Source: Candidatus Poribacteria bacterium
Lineage (GTDB): Bacteria > Poribacteria > WGA-4E > WGA-3G
Assembly (NCBI GenBank): GCA_022827225.1
Contig: JAJDTJ010000129.1
Span: 186,001 to 250,000 of the forward strand
Length of the DNA stretch: 64,000 nt
Reading direction: 5' to 3'
The translations under genes were made by a program, and so were the position numbers. Shown piece after piece: positions 17,123-24,823 of this stretch; the stretch's first letter is position 1; each line of letters starts with the position of its first letter. The notes beneath the pieces were generated by a model that had not been told where the DNA came from, ran no database searches, and saw only the letters and a list, made by a program, of their open reading frames with translations.

Positions 17123-18914
17123 GATTTTTGGTCTGTCCTTCAGGGATAGGCACCCAAACGCCACCGGTTTTTGTTGCGACTTGTTGCTGGAAGTCATCAT
17201 AAGTGCCAACGACGCTGACGATGACATGTTTTTGTTCTAACATTTGTATAATTGCGAGGGGTGAATATTCACCTTCTGCGGGTTCATCTGTAGCGAGAAT
17301 GAAATAGGGTCGTGCGTTCGGACGGAGTTTGAGCCGTCGCATGCCCTCTGCGACAGCATCAAGTAACGTTTCATCGTCTTGGCACGGTAGCTCTACGATT
17401 TTACGAATTTGCTCCAGCGTTTGTGGCGGATTGTAGACATTTATCATGTTCACCGATGCCCGGGACCGGAAGCGTACAACGCCAATTTGATAGTCTACGA
17501 AAGCGTTATCCCAATCACGAACGAGGAGGTCAAGTTGTTGCAAAAAATTGGGGAGTTTATCTTTCATACTCTCGCTACTATCAATGAACAAAACGATATC
17601 GATTGGGATAGTGCTACCGAATCGTAGTGCTACATCGCCGACTTTTGCGACATTTGCCCATTGGGCATTGCGTAACGAGACGGCTTTGTTTCTCGCTGTC
17701 AGTGTTCTATTGGCAGGTTGTCGCATTGGTGTGGTGGGTTCTTCAGGGATGAGATGCCACTTACCGCCTGTCTGCGTGGCTAACGACTGATGCTCATCAA
17801 GTGGGAGACCGAGGACGTTTACATAGATGCCGAACTCCCGGCAGTATGCGATAGCGTTAGCGAGTGTCATCCCCTCGCGGCTTGTCAGCGGTTCGTCGGT
17901 AACCAAAATAAAATGCCTTTTCGACGTAGGACGGAAACGGAGCTCCTTGACCGTCTGCACGATGGCATCCAAGGCGTTTTCGTCCTGATGTGTCCTGATT
18001 TCTTGGAGGGTACGTTTGTACTCTGTGAAACTTCTTGTTAACTGGGTGACTTTGATTTCGTTCTTTTCTTTGCGTGCCCAGAATTCTGTTACACCGAGGG
18101 CGTAATCTATTTTTGAGTCTTTGTAGACATCCACCATCTCCGTGAGATGCTCAATGACGGATTTGATATTGTCTCCCATACTGCCGCTGGCATCAATCAC
18201 AAAGACGACATCAATTGGACCGCCTTCACTCGTTTCAACGATCTCCTGTGCGAGTTTTTTCATCAGCATCGGAAACGCTATTTTCGGTAGGACTTTCCGT
18301 TTTTCTTCAACCTCTTCCAACACTGCTGGCGATATACCTTCTTCTTCTTTTTCAACTATTTTAAGGGTGGGAATTTTCGGGGTGCGTTGAACCCTTGGGG
18401 GTCCGGAACGTTTCGCACCGAAGGTGGTATCACCTGCTGGACTCGCGGCTTCCGTTTTTGAAAGATTCCCTTTTACCTCCCGAAGCGTCCGGGTAGCCGT
18501 GCTAACATCGCCCCAATTTTGCGTTGAGAGGTCAAGAGATGGCGACGGTGTCTTTTTTTCAACATTGTCTTGTAAGCTGCGTCCCAAAGCCTGACGGCGT
18601 GCTTCAGAGGGTACAGCGACAGGTGATGCCAAAGAGGGTGCGGATTCGCCTGTACTAACATCTGTGAGATCATGTATAGGCACGCGAGGACGTGGTGCCA
18701 GTTTTTTTCGCAGAGGTTTTGGTCGGGCGGCGTGTTCCACTGTAACGAGTTCCGCTGTTAGGCCTGACTTATCAGATGCTATCGGCTGGTTCTGCACAAC
18801 AATATAAAATGTCGTGCAGAAAAAGAATAGATGGAACACCAGCGAAATGAATAACGCTTTGCCAGTTGCGGACTTCATTTTCCACGTCCTATATAAACCG
18901 GTTGCTGATTTCAT
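17109..18914 (-). CDS. Membrane-anchored protein with two VWA domains
   Basis: 601 residues. An N-terminal membrane helix (about 19-45) resembles TonB-type anchors and is followed by a Pro/Ser/Lys-rich linker. VWA domain 1 begins IDVVFVIDASGSMGDN (about 233-400) and VWA domain 2 IDIVLFIDSSESMKDK (about 428-595). Domain 1 has a full DxSxS MIDAS metal site, and domain 2 keeps DSSES. Both domains have ATDEP/VTDEP strands. The N terminus starts with a near duplicate, MKSATG...KMKSATG, so translation could begin at either Met (18914 or 18878). GGAG precedes the first. Confidence 0.75.
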   Translation of the reverse strand: MKSATGLYRTWKMKSATGKALFISLVFHLFFFCTTFYIVVQNQPIASDKSGLTAELVTVEHAARPKPLRKKLAPRPRVPIHDLTDVSTGESAPSLASPVAVPSEARRQALGRSLQDNVEKKTPSPSLDLSTQNWGDVSTATRTLREVKGNLSKTEAASPAGDTTFGAKRSGPPRVQRTPKIPTLKIVEKEEEGISPAVLEEVEEKRKVLPKIAFPMLMKKLAQEIVETSEGGPIDVVFVIDASGSMGDNIKSVIEHLTEMVDVYKDSKIDYALGVTEFWARKEKNEIKVTQLTRSFTEYKRTLQEIRTHQDENALDAIVQTVKELRFRPTSKRHFILVTDEPLTSREGMTLANAIAYCREFGIYVNVLGLPLDEHQSLATQTGGKWHLIPEEPTTPMRQPANRTLTARNKAVSLRNAQWANVAKVGDVALRFGSTIPIDIVLFIDSSESMKDKLPNFLQQLDLLVRDWDNAFVDYQIGVVRFRSRASVNMINVYNPPQTLEQIRKIVELPCQDDETLLDAVAEGMRRLKLRPNARPYFILATDEPAEGEYSPLAIIQMLEQKHVIVSVVGTYDDFQQQVATKTGGVWVPIPEGQTKNHAYW

Positions 18915-18961
18915 TTTGTGACTCCGACCATAAGATGTTATGCCGTAAGATGTTATGAAGG

Positions 18962-18985
18962 CGCCGAGGCATAAGCACCTCGGCG
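18962..18985. repeat. GC-rich palindrome between the anti-sigma and VWA genes
   Basis: CGCCGAGG...CCTCGGCG, an 8-base stem over an 8-base loop. It may be a weak terminator or a processing site separating the sigma/anti-sigma unit from the VWA-purN unit. Confidence 0.45.
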
Positions 18986-19015
18986 AACAGATAAGATCAT
19001 TCCTTGAAGTGTCAC

Positions 19016-19600
19016 TTACTTCCGTTGGAGATATGTTGTCAGCAAGCGTTTGGGTGGCTCATGCTGAATAACTTCAAAGGAGATTAATTTCTCGCTATCC
19101 AGCTCACGCAATTCCGCTCCAAATTTATCGCCAGAGGGTTGATAAAGGGTTGCCCCGACCATCGTAAAGACAGCAAGGGTCAGTATAGAGATATAAACTG
19201 GACTGCGTGTGCGAATATTGTAGCGGAGTTTGCTAGTCAACGTTGTCAGCGGGTGCATCCATCCAAACGAGACTTCAATGAACCCACGGATTCGCGTCCA
19301 GAGTGATGCTTGCTGCCGCTGATGCTGTGCGACTTCAGAGACACGTACCATTACACCCGTTAAAAAGTCATCAGAGGCTTCCACATCTCCGGCATGTCGA
19401 AGGAAATTGTCGGTGTGTTGCAACCGTTGTAGATGATTGGCACAAATATCGCACCTTTTGAGGTGTCGTCGGATGAGATGGCGTTTCCATGTAGGCAATT
19501 CTTTGTCAATGTAAGCAGAGAGTTCGTCTGGATTCGCGAAGGACATCTTACATTCCGAATTGTGTGTCTCTTGGAATTCGGTCTGTTTATATTTTCTCAT
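19016..19600 (-). CDS. Anti-sigma factor with a zinc-finger (zf-HC2-like) domain
   Basis: 194 residues. The cytoplasmic N terminus has the H-x3-C-x2-C motif in RRHLKRCDICANHL (near 40-57), typical of ZAS-type anti-sigma factors. A single membrane helix follows at about 133-152 (VYISILTLAVFTMVGATLY), with a short external C terminus. It overlaps the upstream ECF sigma gene by 14 bases and is the expected regulator of that sigma factor. GAGGAG lies 7 bases before the ATG. Confidence 0.85.
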   Translation of the reverse strand: MRKYKQTEFQETHNSECKMSFANPDELSAYIDKELPTWKRHLIRRHLKRCDICANHLQRLQHTDNFLRHAGDVEASDDFLTGVMVRVSEVAQHQRQQASLWTRIRGFIEVSFGWMHPLTTLTSKLRYNIRTRSPVYISILTLAVFTMVGATLYQPSGDKFGAELRELDSEKLISFEVIQHEPPKRLLTTYLQRK

Positions 19601-20189
19601 CGACTTTCTCCTCTCCTATTCCGGCTTTTATAAGTAGTTTTTTCATTTTTTGCCGAGCGCGGTGGATCAATGCTTTAACGGCACCGACGGAGCATCCAAG
19701 GATCTCTGCGACCTCTTCATACCGCAGGTCTTGATATGTGACGAGTGTCAGGGCAATGCGTTGATTATCTGGCAGTTGCGCGAGTGTCTTTCGGATAATC
19801 TGTCTCTGTTCCTTTTTCTCAAGCAGGACATCCGGCAGATAGCGAGTGTCTCGCATGATTTCAGTGTGGTAAACATCCTCTCCTTCTTTAACGAGTTCCT
19901 CAAAGGAGCAGGTGTTCCGACGTGAACGGTTCCGAATTTCGTTTCTGCACAAATTGGTGGCGATTGTATAGAGCCAACTTTTGAAGGATGCTGTCGGTTT
20001 ATAACGGCTTGCGCTCTTGAAGACACGGAGGAACGTTTCTTGGGAGAGGTCTTCGGCGCGATGATAATCGTTGATGAAGCGGTGAATGTAATTTATTAAT
20101 GGGTTCTGGTACCGCCGCACCAGCAGTTCAAATGCGCTTGTATCACCTTTACGACATTTCATCATCAAATCTTCGTCTGAAACAAACAT
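19587..20189 (-). CDS. ECF-type RNA polymerase sigma factor
   Basis: 200 residues from ATG 20189 (GGAG 6 bases upstream). Region 2 is FELLVRRYQNPLINYIHRF..RAEDLSQETFLRVFK..FKSWLYTIATNLCRNEIR. Region 4 is LPDNQRIALTLVTYQDLRYEEVAEILGCSVGAVKALIHRARQ-type, with a helix-turn-helix. It directs polymerase to a stress or envelope regulon, held by the overlapping anti-sigma gene. Targets are not visible. Confidence 0.92.
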   Translation of the reverse strand: MFVSDEDLMMKCRKGDTSAFELLVRRYQNPLINYIHRFINDYHRAEDLSQETFLRVFKSASRYKPTASFKSWLYTIATNLCRNEIRNRSRRNTCSFEELVKEGEDVYHTEIMRDTRYLPDVLLEKKEQRQIIRKTLAQLPDNQRIALTLVTYQDLRYEEVAEILGCSVGAVKALIHRARQKMKKLLIKAGIGEEKVDEKI

Positions 20190-20208
20190 GGTTTTCTCCG
20201 AGGTGACC

Positions 20209-20757
20209 TTACGAAGTTTCAGCGGCAAGTTTCAATTTAATCCGCATTGCGTTTTTATATGCGGTGATCGCCTCACGCCGCTTACCTTGAAATGTGTAGA
20301 CTGCCCCGAGTTCAGTGTGCAACTCTGGATGGTTCGGTATAAAACGGATCGCTCGTGTATAAACGTCAACTGCCTCGTCGTAACGTTTGAGGAGGCGGTA
20401 AGTTGCGGCGAGACTAAGGTGTGCTGTCGGCTCGCTCGGTTCGCAAGCTACCGCCATTTTGTAGGCATCTATCGCTTTTTCATATTCACCAAGCATAAAA
20501 TGTGCTAAACCGAGATGAAAGTGTGCTTCCGCGGATTCACGGTTATGTTGAATAACGCGTTCAAATTCTTCAATCGCTTTTGCGTAGTTTCGGGCGTTTA
20601 AGGCATCGGCACCGTTTTTCAAGTGTTTCGCAGCGGTTTGATGCGTATGAATATCGACACGTCCGCGTTGGATGAGTTCCTTTTGGACATCATTTGAGGA
20701 GATCGCGGAATCGTCAGAGGTTAAGGCATTTTCTGCATCGTTTTTTTTATTTTTCAT
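20209..20757 (-). CDS. Tetratricopeptide repeat protein
   Basis: 182 residues from ATG 20757 (AAGGA 7 bases upstream). After a charged N terminus come about four TPR units, for example KNGADALNARNYAKAIEEFERV, AHFHLGLAHFMLGEYEKAIDAY and LAATYRLLKRYDEAVDVYTRAI. It is likely a cytoplasmic scaffold, since no signal peptide is seen. It is upstream of the sigma gene by 19 bases and downstream of the FGE-fold gene by 11 bases, so probably part of the same transcript. Confidence 0.8.
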   Translation of the reverse strand: MKNKKNDAENALTSDDSAISSNDVQKELIQRGRVDIHTHQTAAKHLKNGADALNARNYAKAIEEFERVIQHNRESAEAHFHLGLAHFMLGEYEKAIDAYKMAVACEPSEPTAHLSLAATYRLLKRYDEAVDVYTRAIRFIPNHPELHTELGAVYTFQGKRREAITAYKNAMRIKLKLAAETS

Positions 20758-20768
20758 CTGTTTTCCTT

Positions 20769-21674
20769 CTATGATGCATGTACGATACGGAACCCGATCA
20801 CAAATTCCGCGTATCCGTCGCTGAAAAAATCGTAACTGATGCAAGTACTATAGTCGTGGTTGTAGTACCAAGCGCCGCCACATGCGACTCGAAAATTTCC
20901 GTCATCGTCGTAAGGTGTGTTTGTCCACTCCCAGACGTTGCCTACCATGTCGTAGCATCCGAAAGGACTGATCCCGTCCCTGAAGCTAACGACGGGTGTT
21001 GTCGTTCCTGCGCCGAGTTCTGCGGTGTTGCACCTCGGTTTGTCAATCTCGTATCCCCACGGAAAGAGCCTATCATCGGTGCCGCGTGCGGCGTATTGCC
21101 ACTCTGGAAACATCGGTAATCTACCGCCGGCGTACCTGGCGTATGCTTCTGCGTCCTCACAGGTGACCCAGACAACCGGATGGTCGCCTCTGTTCGCCGG
21201 ATAGATGCCGTCTATCCAATCTTGAGGCGGTGCGTGTCCGGTGTCTTGAACGAACCGTTGGTACTGCGCGTTGGTTACGGGGTAGACACCGATCTGAAAT
21301 CCGTCTATCTCCAACGGTGCAGATTCTTCACCGATATATGCTATCCCGGCAGGAATATTGATGCTGACATTTAATGCTTGTAACGCTGCGTCACGGATCT
21401 CTTTGTCTTCGTGTGCAAGTGCGTAACCGATTGGCGAGGTAACTTCACCGACGGGTGGCGTTGTCAGCTGCGGCATCGCCTCCCAGCCGAGGTCTGTGCT
21501 TAGCAGTAACCGTGCGGCATCTAACAGCGACTCGTCAAAGTGACATGTCCAATAGTCTTGGCACAGTTTTTGGATGGCATCCGGTGTACTGCTTTCTGCC
21601 AGTGCGATTCGAGATGCGCTCGACTTCGTGATATTTAGGATGTTTTTTGTTGTAACGCTGTTTGTGCGCTCCAT
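20769..21674 (-). CDS. Formylglycine-generating-enzyme-fold (SUMF1-like) protein without the active-site cysteines
   Basis: 301 residues. After an N-terminal helical extension (1-105), the FGE/SUMF1 fold is clear: IGVYPVTNAQYQRFV, DHPVVWVTCEDAEAYARYAGGRLPMFPEWQYAARG, PWGYE, and GCYDMVGNVWEWTNTPYDDD. In real FGE a Cys pair follows the GGS turn; here the region reads CGGAWYYNHDYSTCISYDFF, with no Cys at the expected places. It is therefore more likely a binding or structural member of the fold. The promoter implies an almost leaderless mRNA. Confidence 0.8.
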   Translation of the reverse strand: MERTNSVTTKNILNITKSSASRIALAESSTPDAIQKLCQDYWTCHFDESLLDAARLLLSTDLGWEAMPQLTTPPVGEVTSPIGYALAHEDKEIRDAALQALNVSINIPAGIAYIGEESAPLEIDGFQIGVYPVTNAQYQRFVQDTGHAPPQDWIDGIYPANRGDHPVVWVTCEDAEAYARYAGGRLPMFPEWQYAARGTDDRLFPWGYEIDKPRCNTAELGAGTTTPVVSFRDGISPFGCYDMVGNVWEWTNTPYDDDGNFRVACGGAWYYNHDYSTCISYDFFSDGYAEFVIGFRIVHAS

Positions 21675-21681
21675 GTTTACT

Positions 21682-21711
21682 ATAGTAACATAAAGAGATA
21701 GTTTTTGGCAA
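21682..21711 (-). promoter_or_regulatory. Promoter of the FGE-fold gene, probably leaderless
   Basis: Minus-strand TTGCCA (21711-21706), an 18-base spacer and TACTAT (21687-21682). The ATG is 7 bases after the -10, so transcription would start one base before it. There is no ribosome site. Confidence 0.6.
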
Positions 21712-21804
21712 ACAATTCCTTTTCCGTGTATCGAAACCTCAAAATAATATTCCTATAGACAGAAAAGATAGGTACAGGACTTAGCACATCAGGGCCAACT
21801 ACAC

Positions 21805-21864
21805 TTATAGTGTTCGGAGGAAATAGAGGAGGCACCTGAGACTGTACCCTGTTGATGCTACCAT
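21805..21864 (-). pseudogene. mazF remnant 2 (first codons only)
   Basis: Directly overlapping the stop of the second MazE-tail gene, an ATG opens a 19-codon frame MVASTGY..., the usual way mazF follows mazE. After residue 7 it loses all similarity to MazF (no RGD-W segment) and soon stops. This is the trace of a deleted toxin gene. Confidence 0.5.
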
Positions 21865-22121
21865 ACTTCATTACCCACTGGACATCCAGTGTCAACTTCC
21901 TTATATTCGTTATGTTCGGGTGCTTGTACTAAAACCTCTGTGAGTTTCCGACGGGGTCGCTTTATAGGACGATTCACTCTTTCAGCACGATGAGGCTTTT
22001 CTGGATTTAACTTTTCGCCCTCCGGAACAGGTTTTTCTTCTTTACGGTGAAGCGATGCTAAAAATTTGATATATGCAAAAATAATCAGACATTCTTGCAA
22101 AGATATTGCTTTTGTGGACAT
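21858..22121 (-). CDS. MazE-tail antitoxin-like protein 2
   Basis: 87 residues with a strong GGGAGG site. The last part, LTEVLVQAPEHNEYKEVDTG.PVGNEVW, matches the toxin-binding C-terminal tail of MazE antitoxins (TLAEL...ID.GEP...EVW). The N terminus (MSTKAISLQECLIIFAYIKFL) and the basic middle (NRPIKRPRRK) do not look like the SpoVT/AbrB DNA-binding domain of normal MazE. Its own mazF is reduced to a few codons. It may be a decayed or orphan antitoxin. Confidence 0.55.
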   Translation of the reverse strand: MSTKAISLQECLIIFAYIKFLASLHRKEEKPVPEGEKLNPEKPHRAERVNRPIKRPRRKLTEVLVQAPEHNEYKEVDTGCPVGNEVW

Positions 22122-22173
22122 GATATTTTCCTCCCTTGCATGTTAAGATTTTAGCGTACATTGAAGTAGAATA

Positions 22174-22260
22174 TCAACGTTCTCTCGGAATTTCTAACAG
22201 CAGTTCAATTTTTTGCCACACCTCTGCTAAGGTCGCGACAGGTATCTGACAACTGACATA
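22174..22260 (-). pseudogene. mazF remnant 1, C-terminal piece
   Basis: The minus-strand frame reads EYVSCQIPVATLAEVWQKIELLLEI and stops at 22174; shown in two parts this is EYVSCQIPV and ATLAEVWQKIELLLEI. This is the C-terminal helix pattern of MazF/PemK toxins (AEFVC...LAEVL.KI..LL). It abuts the right end of the IS200/IS605-type tnpB element. The N-terminal piece lies on the other side of the element; the middle of the toxin, about 55 residues, is missing. Confidence 0.6.
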
Positions 22261-23590
22261 CTCACCCAGCTAAAGCAAGGGTGGTTCTTTTGTTCCTTTT
22301 AGGAACATTCCTCGCGTCTAAGACGAGGCAACACGGACTTTCAAACGAAAGCCCAAGGGCGGTGTCATCCGGGGTGAACCCATTTCCGCCACTACGGGGT
22401 CGCCGAAACGACCCAGATACTTTTCTCTGATATTGATCGCACCTACACCATCGCGGTGATATTTGAAGCCGCAAGGACAGCCATAGTTTCGGTTCGTCGG
22501 TTTCTTGCGGTTGCCACACTTCGGACAGGTTTGCGAAGTATACGATTCGTCTATCCTTTTGACTTTGATACCTAACGCTTTGGCTTTGTAGGTTATCAAC
22601 TCCGCTATTTTACCGAAAGCCCATTGGTGGAGTTTCTGGTTCGCACGTTTACCATACTTGATACTATTTCGGATACCTGTCAGGTCTCCGAGGACTATTG
22701 TGCCAATACCTTTGCCTTGGCAGTATTTGACGAACTTCGTCGTTTGTTTATGGAGCGCGTCTTTGATTTGGTTATCAATCTTTCGGATCCGTTTCCACTT
22801 CCGACGCGTCAAGCACCACCAGCGTTTGGAATGACGTTTACAACGACTGATCCTCTGACTAAACTCAGCAAGCACTTTGTTTCTATAGCGGTATAGTGAG
22901 CGGATATACCGTCCATTGTAGATATGGGTGTCTTGCCCGTCGTGAGAAACAATCGGGTGTATTTCGCCAATATCAACGCCTACGACTTCTTCTCCTGTTT
23001 CGGTGGTTGCGGTTTCATACCTATACGAAAAATGGAGTGTCCATTGCCCGTAGTTATAGCACAAATCAATCGTCGCTATATGTTCTGCTTTAGACATATC
23101 AAAGCTACTTGGCAACGGTATATCTATTTTCGGTTGACCCGCTGCCAGAGAGAGTTCAACACGTTTACCAAAGCGTGGGTTTCCTTCAACAAATCGGATA
23201 GCAGACTTTTTGAAACGTGTCGTCATGTAGTTTTTTCGTTTACTTGGAGGTTTCGGTTGCTGAATACCACCGCTCTTTTTCAAGGCAGAGTAGGACTTCC
23301 AAGACTTGAAGTAACGCTCCCGAACCGCTTGACGACTTTGTGAATGCAAGATCGGATTCGAGAGTTTCTTATCCATCCACCCTTGGCAATCTTTACCGAA
23401 ATAGAAATCTCTGTGAGCATGTGGATACCCACGTTGATATTGATAGAAGTCCATAAGCGTTGAGCAGTCATTCCAAACAGCACCAGACGCAGCATTGACT
23501 TCAGAGAATATCGGTTGTTCTTCTATTTTCAGGGTTTGAGTTCGGTAAAAACTTGACATTTAGACACCTTTTTGAGATTCTACATAGCTG
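22256..23590 (-). mobile_element. IS200/IS605-type tnpB-only element inserted in a mazF gene
   Basis: A single tnpB gene with no tnpA. After tnpB come two hairpins: TGTTCCTAAAAGGAACA and CACCC...GGGTG around TTGCTTTAGCT, the right-end structure usual for this group. The flanks are pieces of one mazF gene. Ends are approximate because these elements make no target duplication. Without TnpA it depends on another copy for movement. Confidence 0.7.
22318..23559 (-). CDS. tnpB: TnpB-family protein with a non-canonical RuvC-II site
   Basis: 413 residues. RuvC-I Asp196 is in VGVDIGEIHP, the zinc ribbon is CPKC...CPC (345-363), and RuvC-III Asp370 is in YHRDGVGAINI. At RuvC-II the usual Glu (VLEDL) is Gly291 in IVLGDLTGIR. 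Glu199, three residues after the first Asp, is a candidate replacement. TnpB groups with relocated catalytic residues have been reported, as have nuclease-dead TnpB-derived regulators; which applies here cannot be decided from sequence alone. It starts directly after the mazF remnant. Confidence 0.85.
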   Translation of the reverse strand: MSSFYRTQTLKIEEQPIFSEVNAASGAVWNDCSTLMDFYQYQRGYPHAHRDFYFGKDCQGWMDKKLSNPILHSQSRQAVRERYFKSWKSYSALKKSGGIQQPKPPSKRKNYMTTRFKKSAIRFVEGNPRFGKRVELSLAAGQPKIDIPLPSSFDMSKAEHIATIDLCYNYGQWTLHFSYRYETATTETGEEVVGVDIGEIHPIVSHDGQDTHIYNGRYIRSLYRYRNKVLAEFSQRISRCKRHSKRWWCLTRRKWKRIRKIDNQIKDALHKQTTKFVKYCQGKGIGTIVLGDLTGIRNSIKYGKRANQKLHQWAFGKIAELITYKAKALGIKVKRIDESYTSQTCPKCGNRKKPTNRNYGCPCGFKYHRDGVGAINIREKYLGRFGDPVVAEMGSPRMTPPLGFRLKVRVASS

Positions 23591-23667
23591 TTCTGCCCCC
23601 TTTGTGGGTCTAAGTTAATCCATACAACATCGCCACGCCGGGGGATATATGTTGTTGATCCTATCAT
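23560..23667 (-). pseudogene. mazF remnant 1, N-terminal piece
   Basis: An ATG overlapping the stop of MazE-tail gene 1 (ATGA) opens a 35-codon frame. Its residues 7-24, YIPRRGDVVWINLDPQRG, are the N-terminal strand of MazF/PemK toxins (RGD-VW-NLDP). Similarity ends at about residue 26, where the tnpB element begins. The toxin is therefore broken. Confidence 0.75.
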
Positions 23668-24086
23668 ACCTCATTTCCTACTGCAGACCCGGTGTCAATC
23701 TCATCGTGCAAATTATCTTCAGTGATTTGGGCGAGCAGGTCTGCCAGCGTATAAGTCGGCTTACTTACGTTTACCGGCGAATACGCCTCCTCCGGAATAC
23801 TCCGATTCGGAACTGCAGTTTCAGTCTCTTCATCCTGTGAGGTATCATCTGGAATTTGGGCGAGCAGGTCTGCCAGCGTGTAAGTCGGCTTACTTACGTT
23901 TACCGGCGAATACGCCTCCTCCGGAATACTCCGATTCGGAACTGCAGTTTTGATGCCTGCATTCAAATCATCTACACTAATTTCTGCGTCTGATTTCAAC
24001 ATCAAAAGGATTTGGTAATGGATCGCAAACACCCAAAACATATCCTCAACCGGATCTCTTTCTCGCGAAATTGTTTTTACTGACAT
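23664..24086 (-). CDS. MazE-tail antitoxin-like protein 1 with a duplicated tail
   Basis: 140 residues with AGGAGG upstream. The C terminus TYTLADLLAQITEDNLHDEI..GSAVGNEV matches the MazF-binding tail of MazE, including the final NEV. A 43-residue unit containing SPVNVSKPTYTLADLLAQI is present twice in tandem. The N terminus (MSVKTISRERDPVEDMFWVF) lacks the AbrB-type fold, so DNA binding is not expected. It overlaps the HAD gene by 10 bases and the mazF remnant by an ATGA. The partner toxin is disrupted. Confidence 0.6.
   Translation of the reverse strand: MSVKTISRERDPVEDMFWVFAIHYQILLMLKSDAEISVDDLNAGIKTAVPNRSIPEEAYSPVNVSKPTYTLADLLAQIPDDTSQDEETETAVPNRSIPEEAYSPVNVSKPTYTLADLLAQITEDNLHDEIDTGSAVGNEV
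23725..23950. repeat. 129-base tandem duplication inside the MazE-tail gene
   Basis: Two 97-base copies (23725-23821 and 23854-23950) differ at about one position and are offset by 129 bases, a multiple of three, so the reading frame is kept. The near identity shows the duplication is recent. Confidence 0.85.
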
Positions 24087-24823
24087 GTTTTATTTTTCCT
24101 CCTGAGCCCCAGTATTTCAGGGATTTCAGCCAATGATGCTACTTCGTAATCGGGTTGTGTTTCTGTGTTATTTGCTACGCTTTCACGGTTGAGCCAGACG
24201 GTATGCGCCCCGACGTTTTTTGCACCCATAACATCGTTTTCAAGGGAGTCTCCGACGTGTAGCATCTCTGTTAGGTCGCAACTTGCTCTCTCGGCTGTTA
24301 TTTGAAAAATTTTTGGATCCGGCTTCTCAACCTGCACATCTTGAGAGAAGACAACAAAGGCAAAACGTCCGTCGAGTCCACAGTTTTCGGGGTAGGTGTT
24401 GCCGTTTGAAAGCAATCCCAACTTGAAATGCGGAGCCAAAGCATCAAAGGTCGGGATGACATCGGGGTACAACTCTATATCTCCATAACGATGTTTACGA
24501 TATATTGCGTTTAGGTGCGCAGCGAGTTCTTTATCTGGGTGTCCGACGTGTTCAAGCGTTCTTTCAAAGGCTCGCTGTCTGATTTCCAACAGGCTCCAGA
24601 CTTCGCCTTTTACCTCTTCAGCCAATCGGTCGCGGATTGCGATCATTGCATCGATGGTAAGTCTCAAGGCACGCGGTGTTGGTACCTGCTTTTGTAATTC
24701 TGCGAGTGTTTGCTTGAGTGAATGCCGCATGACCTTGTAAAAGTCCCACAGCGTCATGTCGCCATCAAAAGAGATCGTTGAAATTTGCAATGGTTCCTTC
24801 GTGTCACCGCGTTGAACTCTCAT
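24077..24823 (-). CDS. HAD-superfamily hydrolase
   Basis: 248 residues from the second of two adjacent ATGs, with GGGAGG just upstream. Motif I is SFDGDMT (Asp20, Asp22), motif II LLSNGN, motif III the Lys of VEKPDPKIF, and motif IV HVGDSLENDVMGA. A helical cap lies between motifs I and II. It is a phosphatase-like enzyme of unknown substrate. The gene is coupled by overlap to the small antitoxin-like gene upstream and the MazE-tail gene downstream. Confidence 0.85.
   Translation of the reverse strand: MRVQRGDTKEPLQISTISFDGDMTLWDFYKVMRHSLKQTLAELQKQVPTPRALRLTIDAMIAIRDRLAEEVKGEVWSLLEIRQRAFERTLEHVGHPDKELAAHLNAIYRKHRYGDIELYPDVIPTFDALAPHFKLGLLSNGNTYPENCGLDGRFAFVVFSQDVQVEKPDPKIFQITAERASCDLTEMLHVGDSLENDVMGAKNVGAHTVWLNRESVANNTETQPDYEVASLAEIPEILGLRRKNKTCQ

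Noticed and set aside
23725..23950. Two near-identical 97-base copies considered as a CRISPR-like repeat
   Set aside because: There are only two copies, they are in frame inside a gene and far too long for CRISPR repeats.
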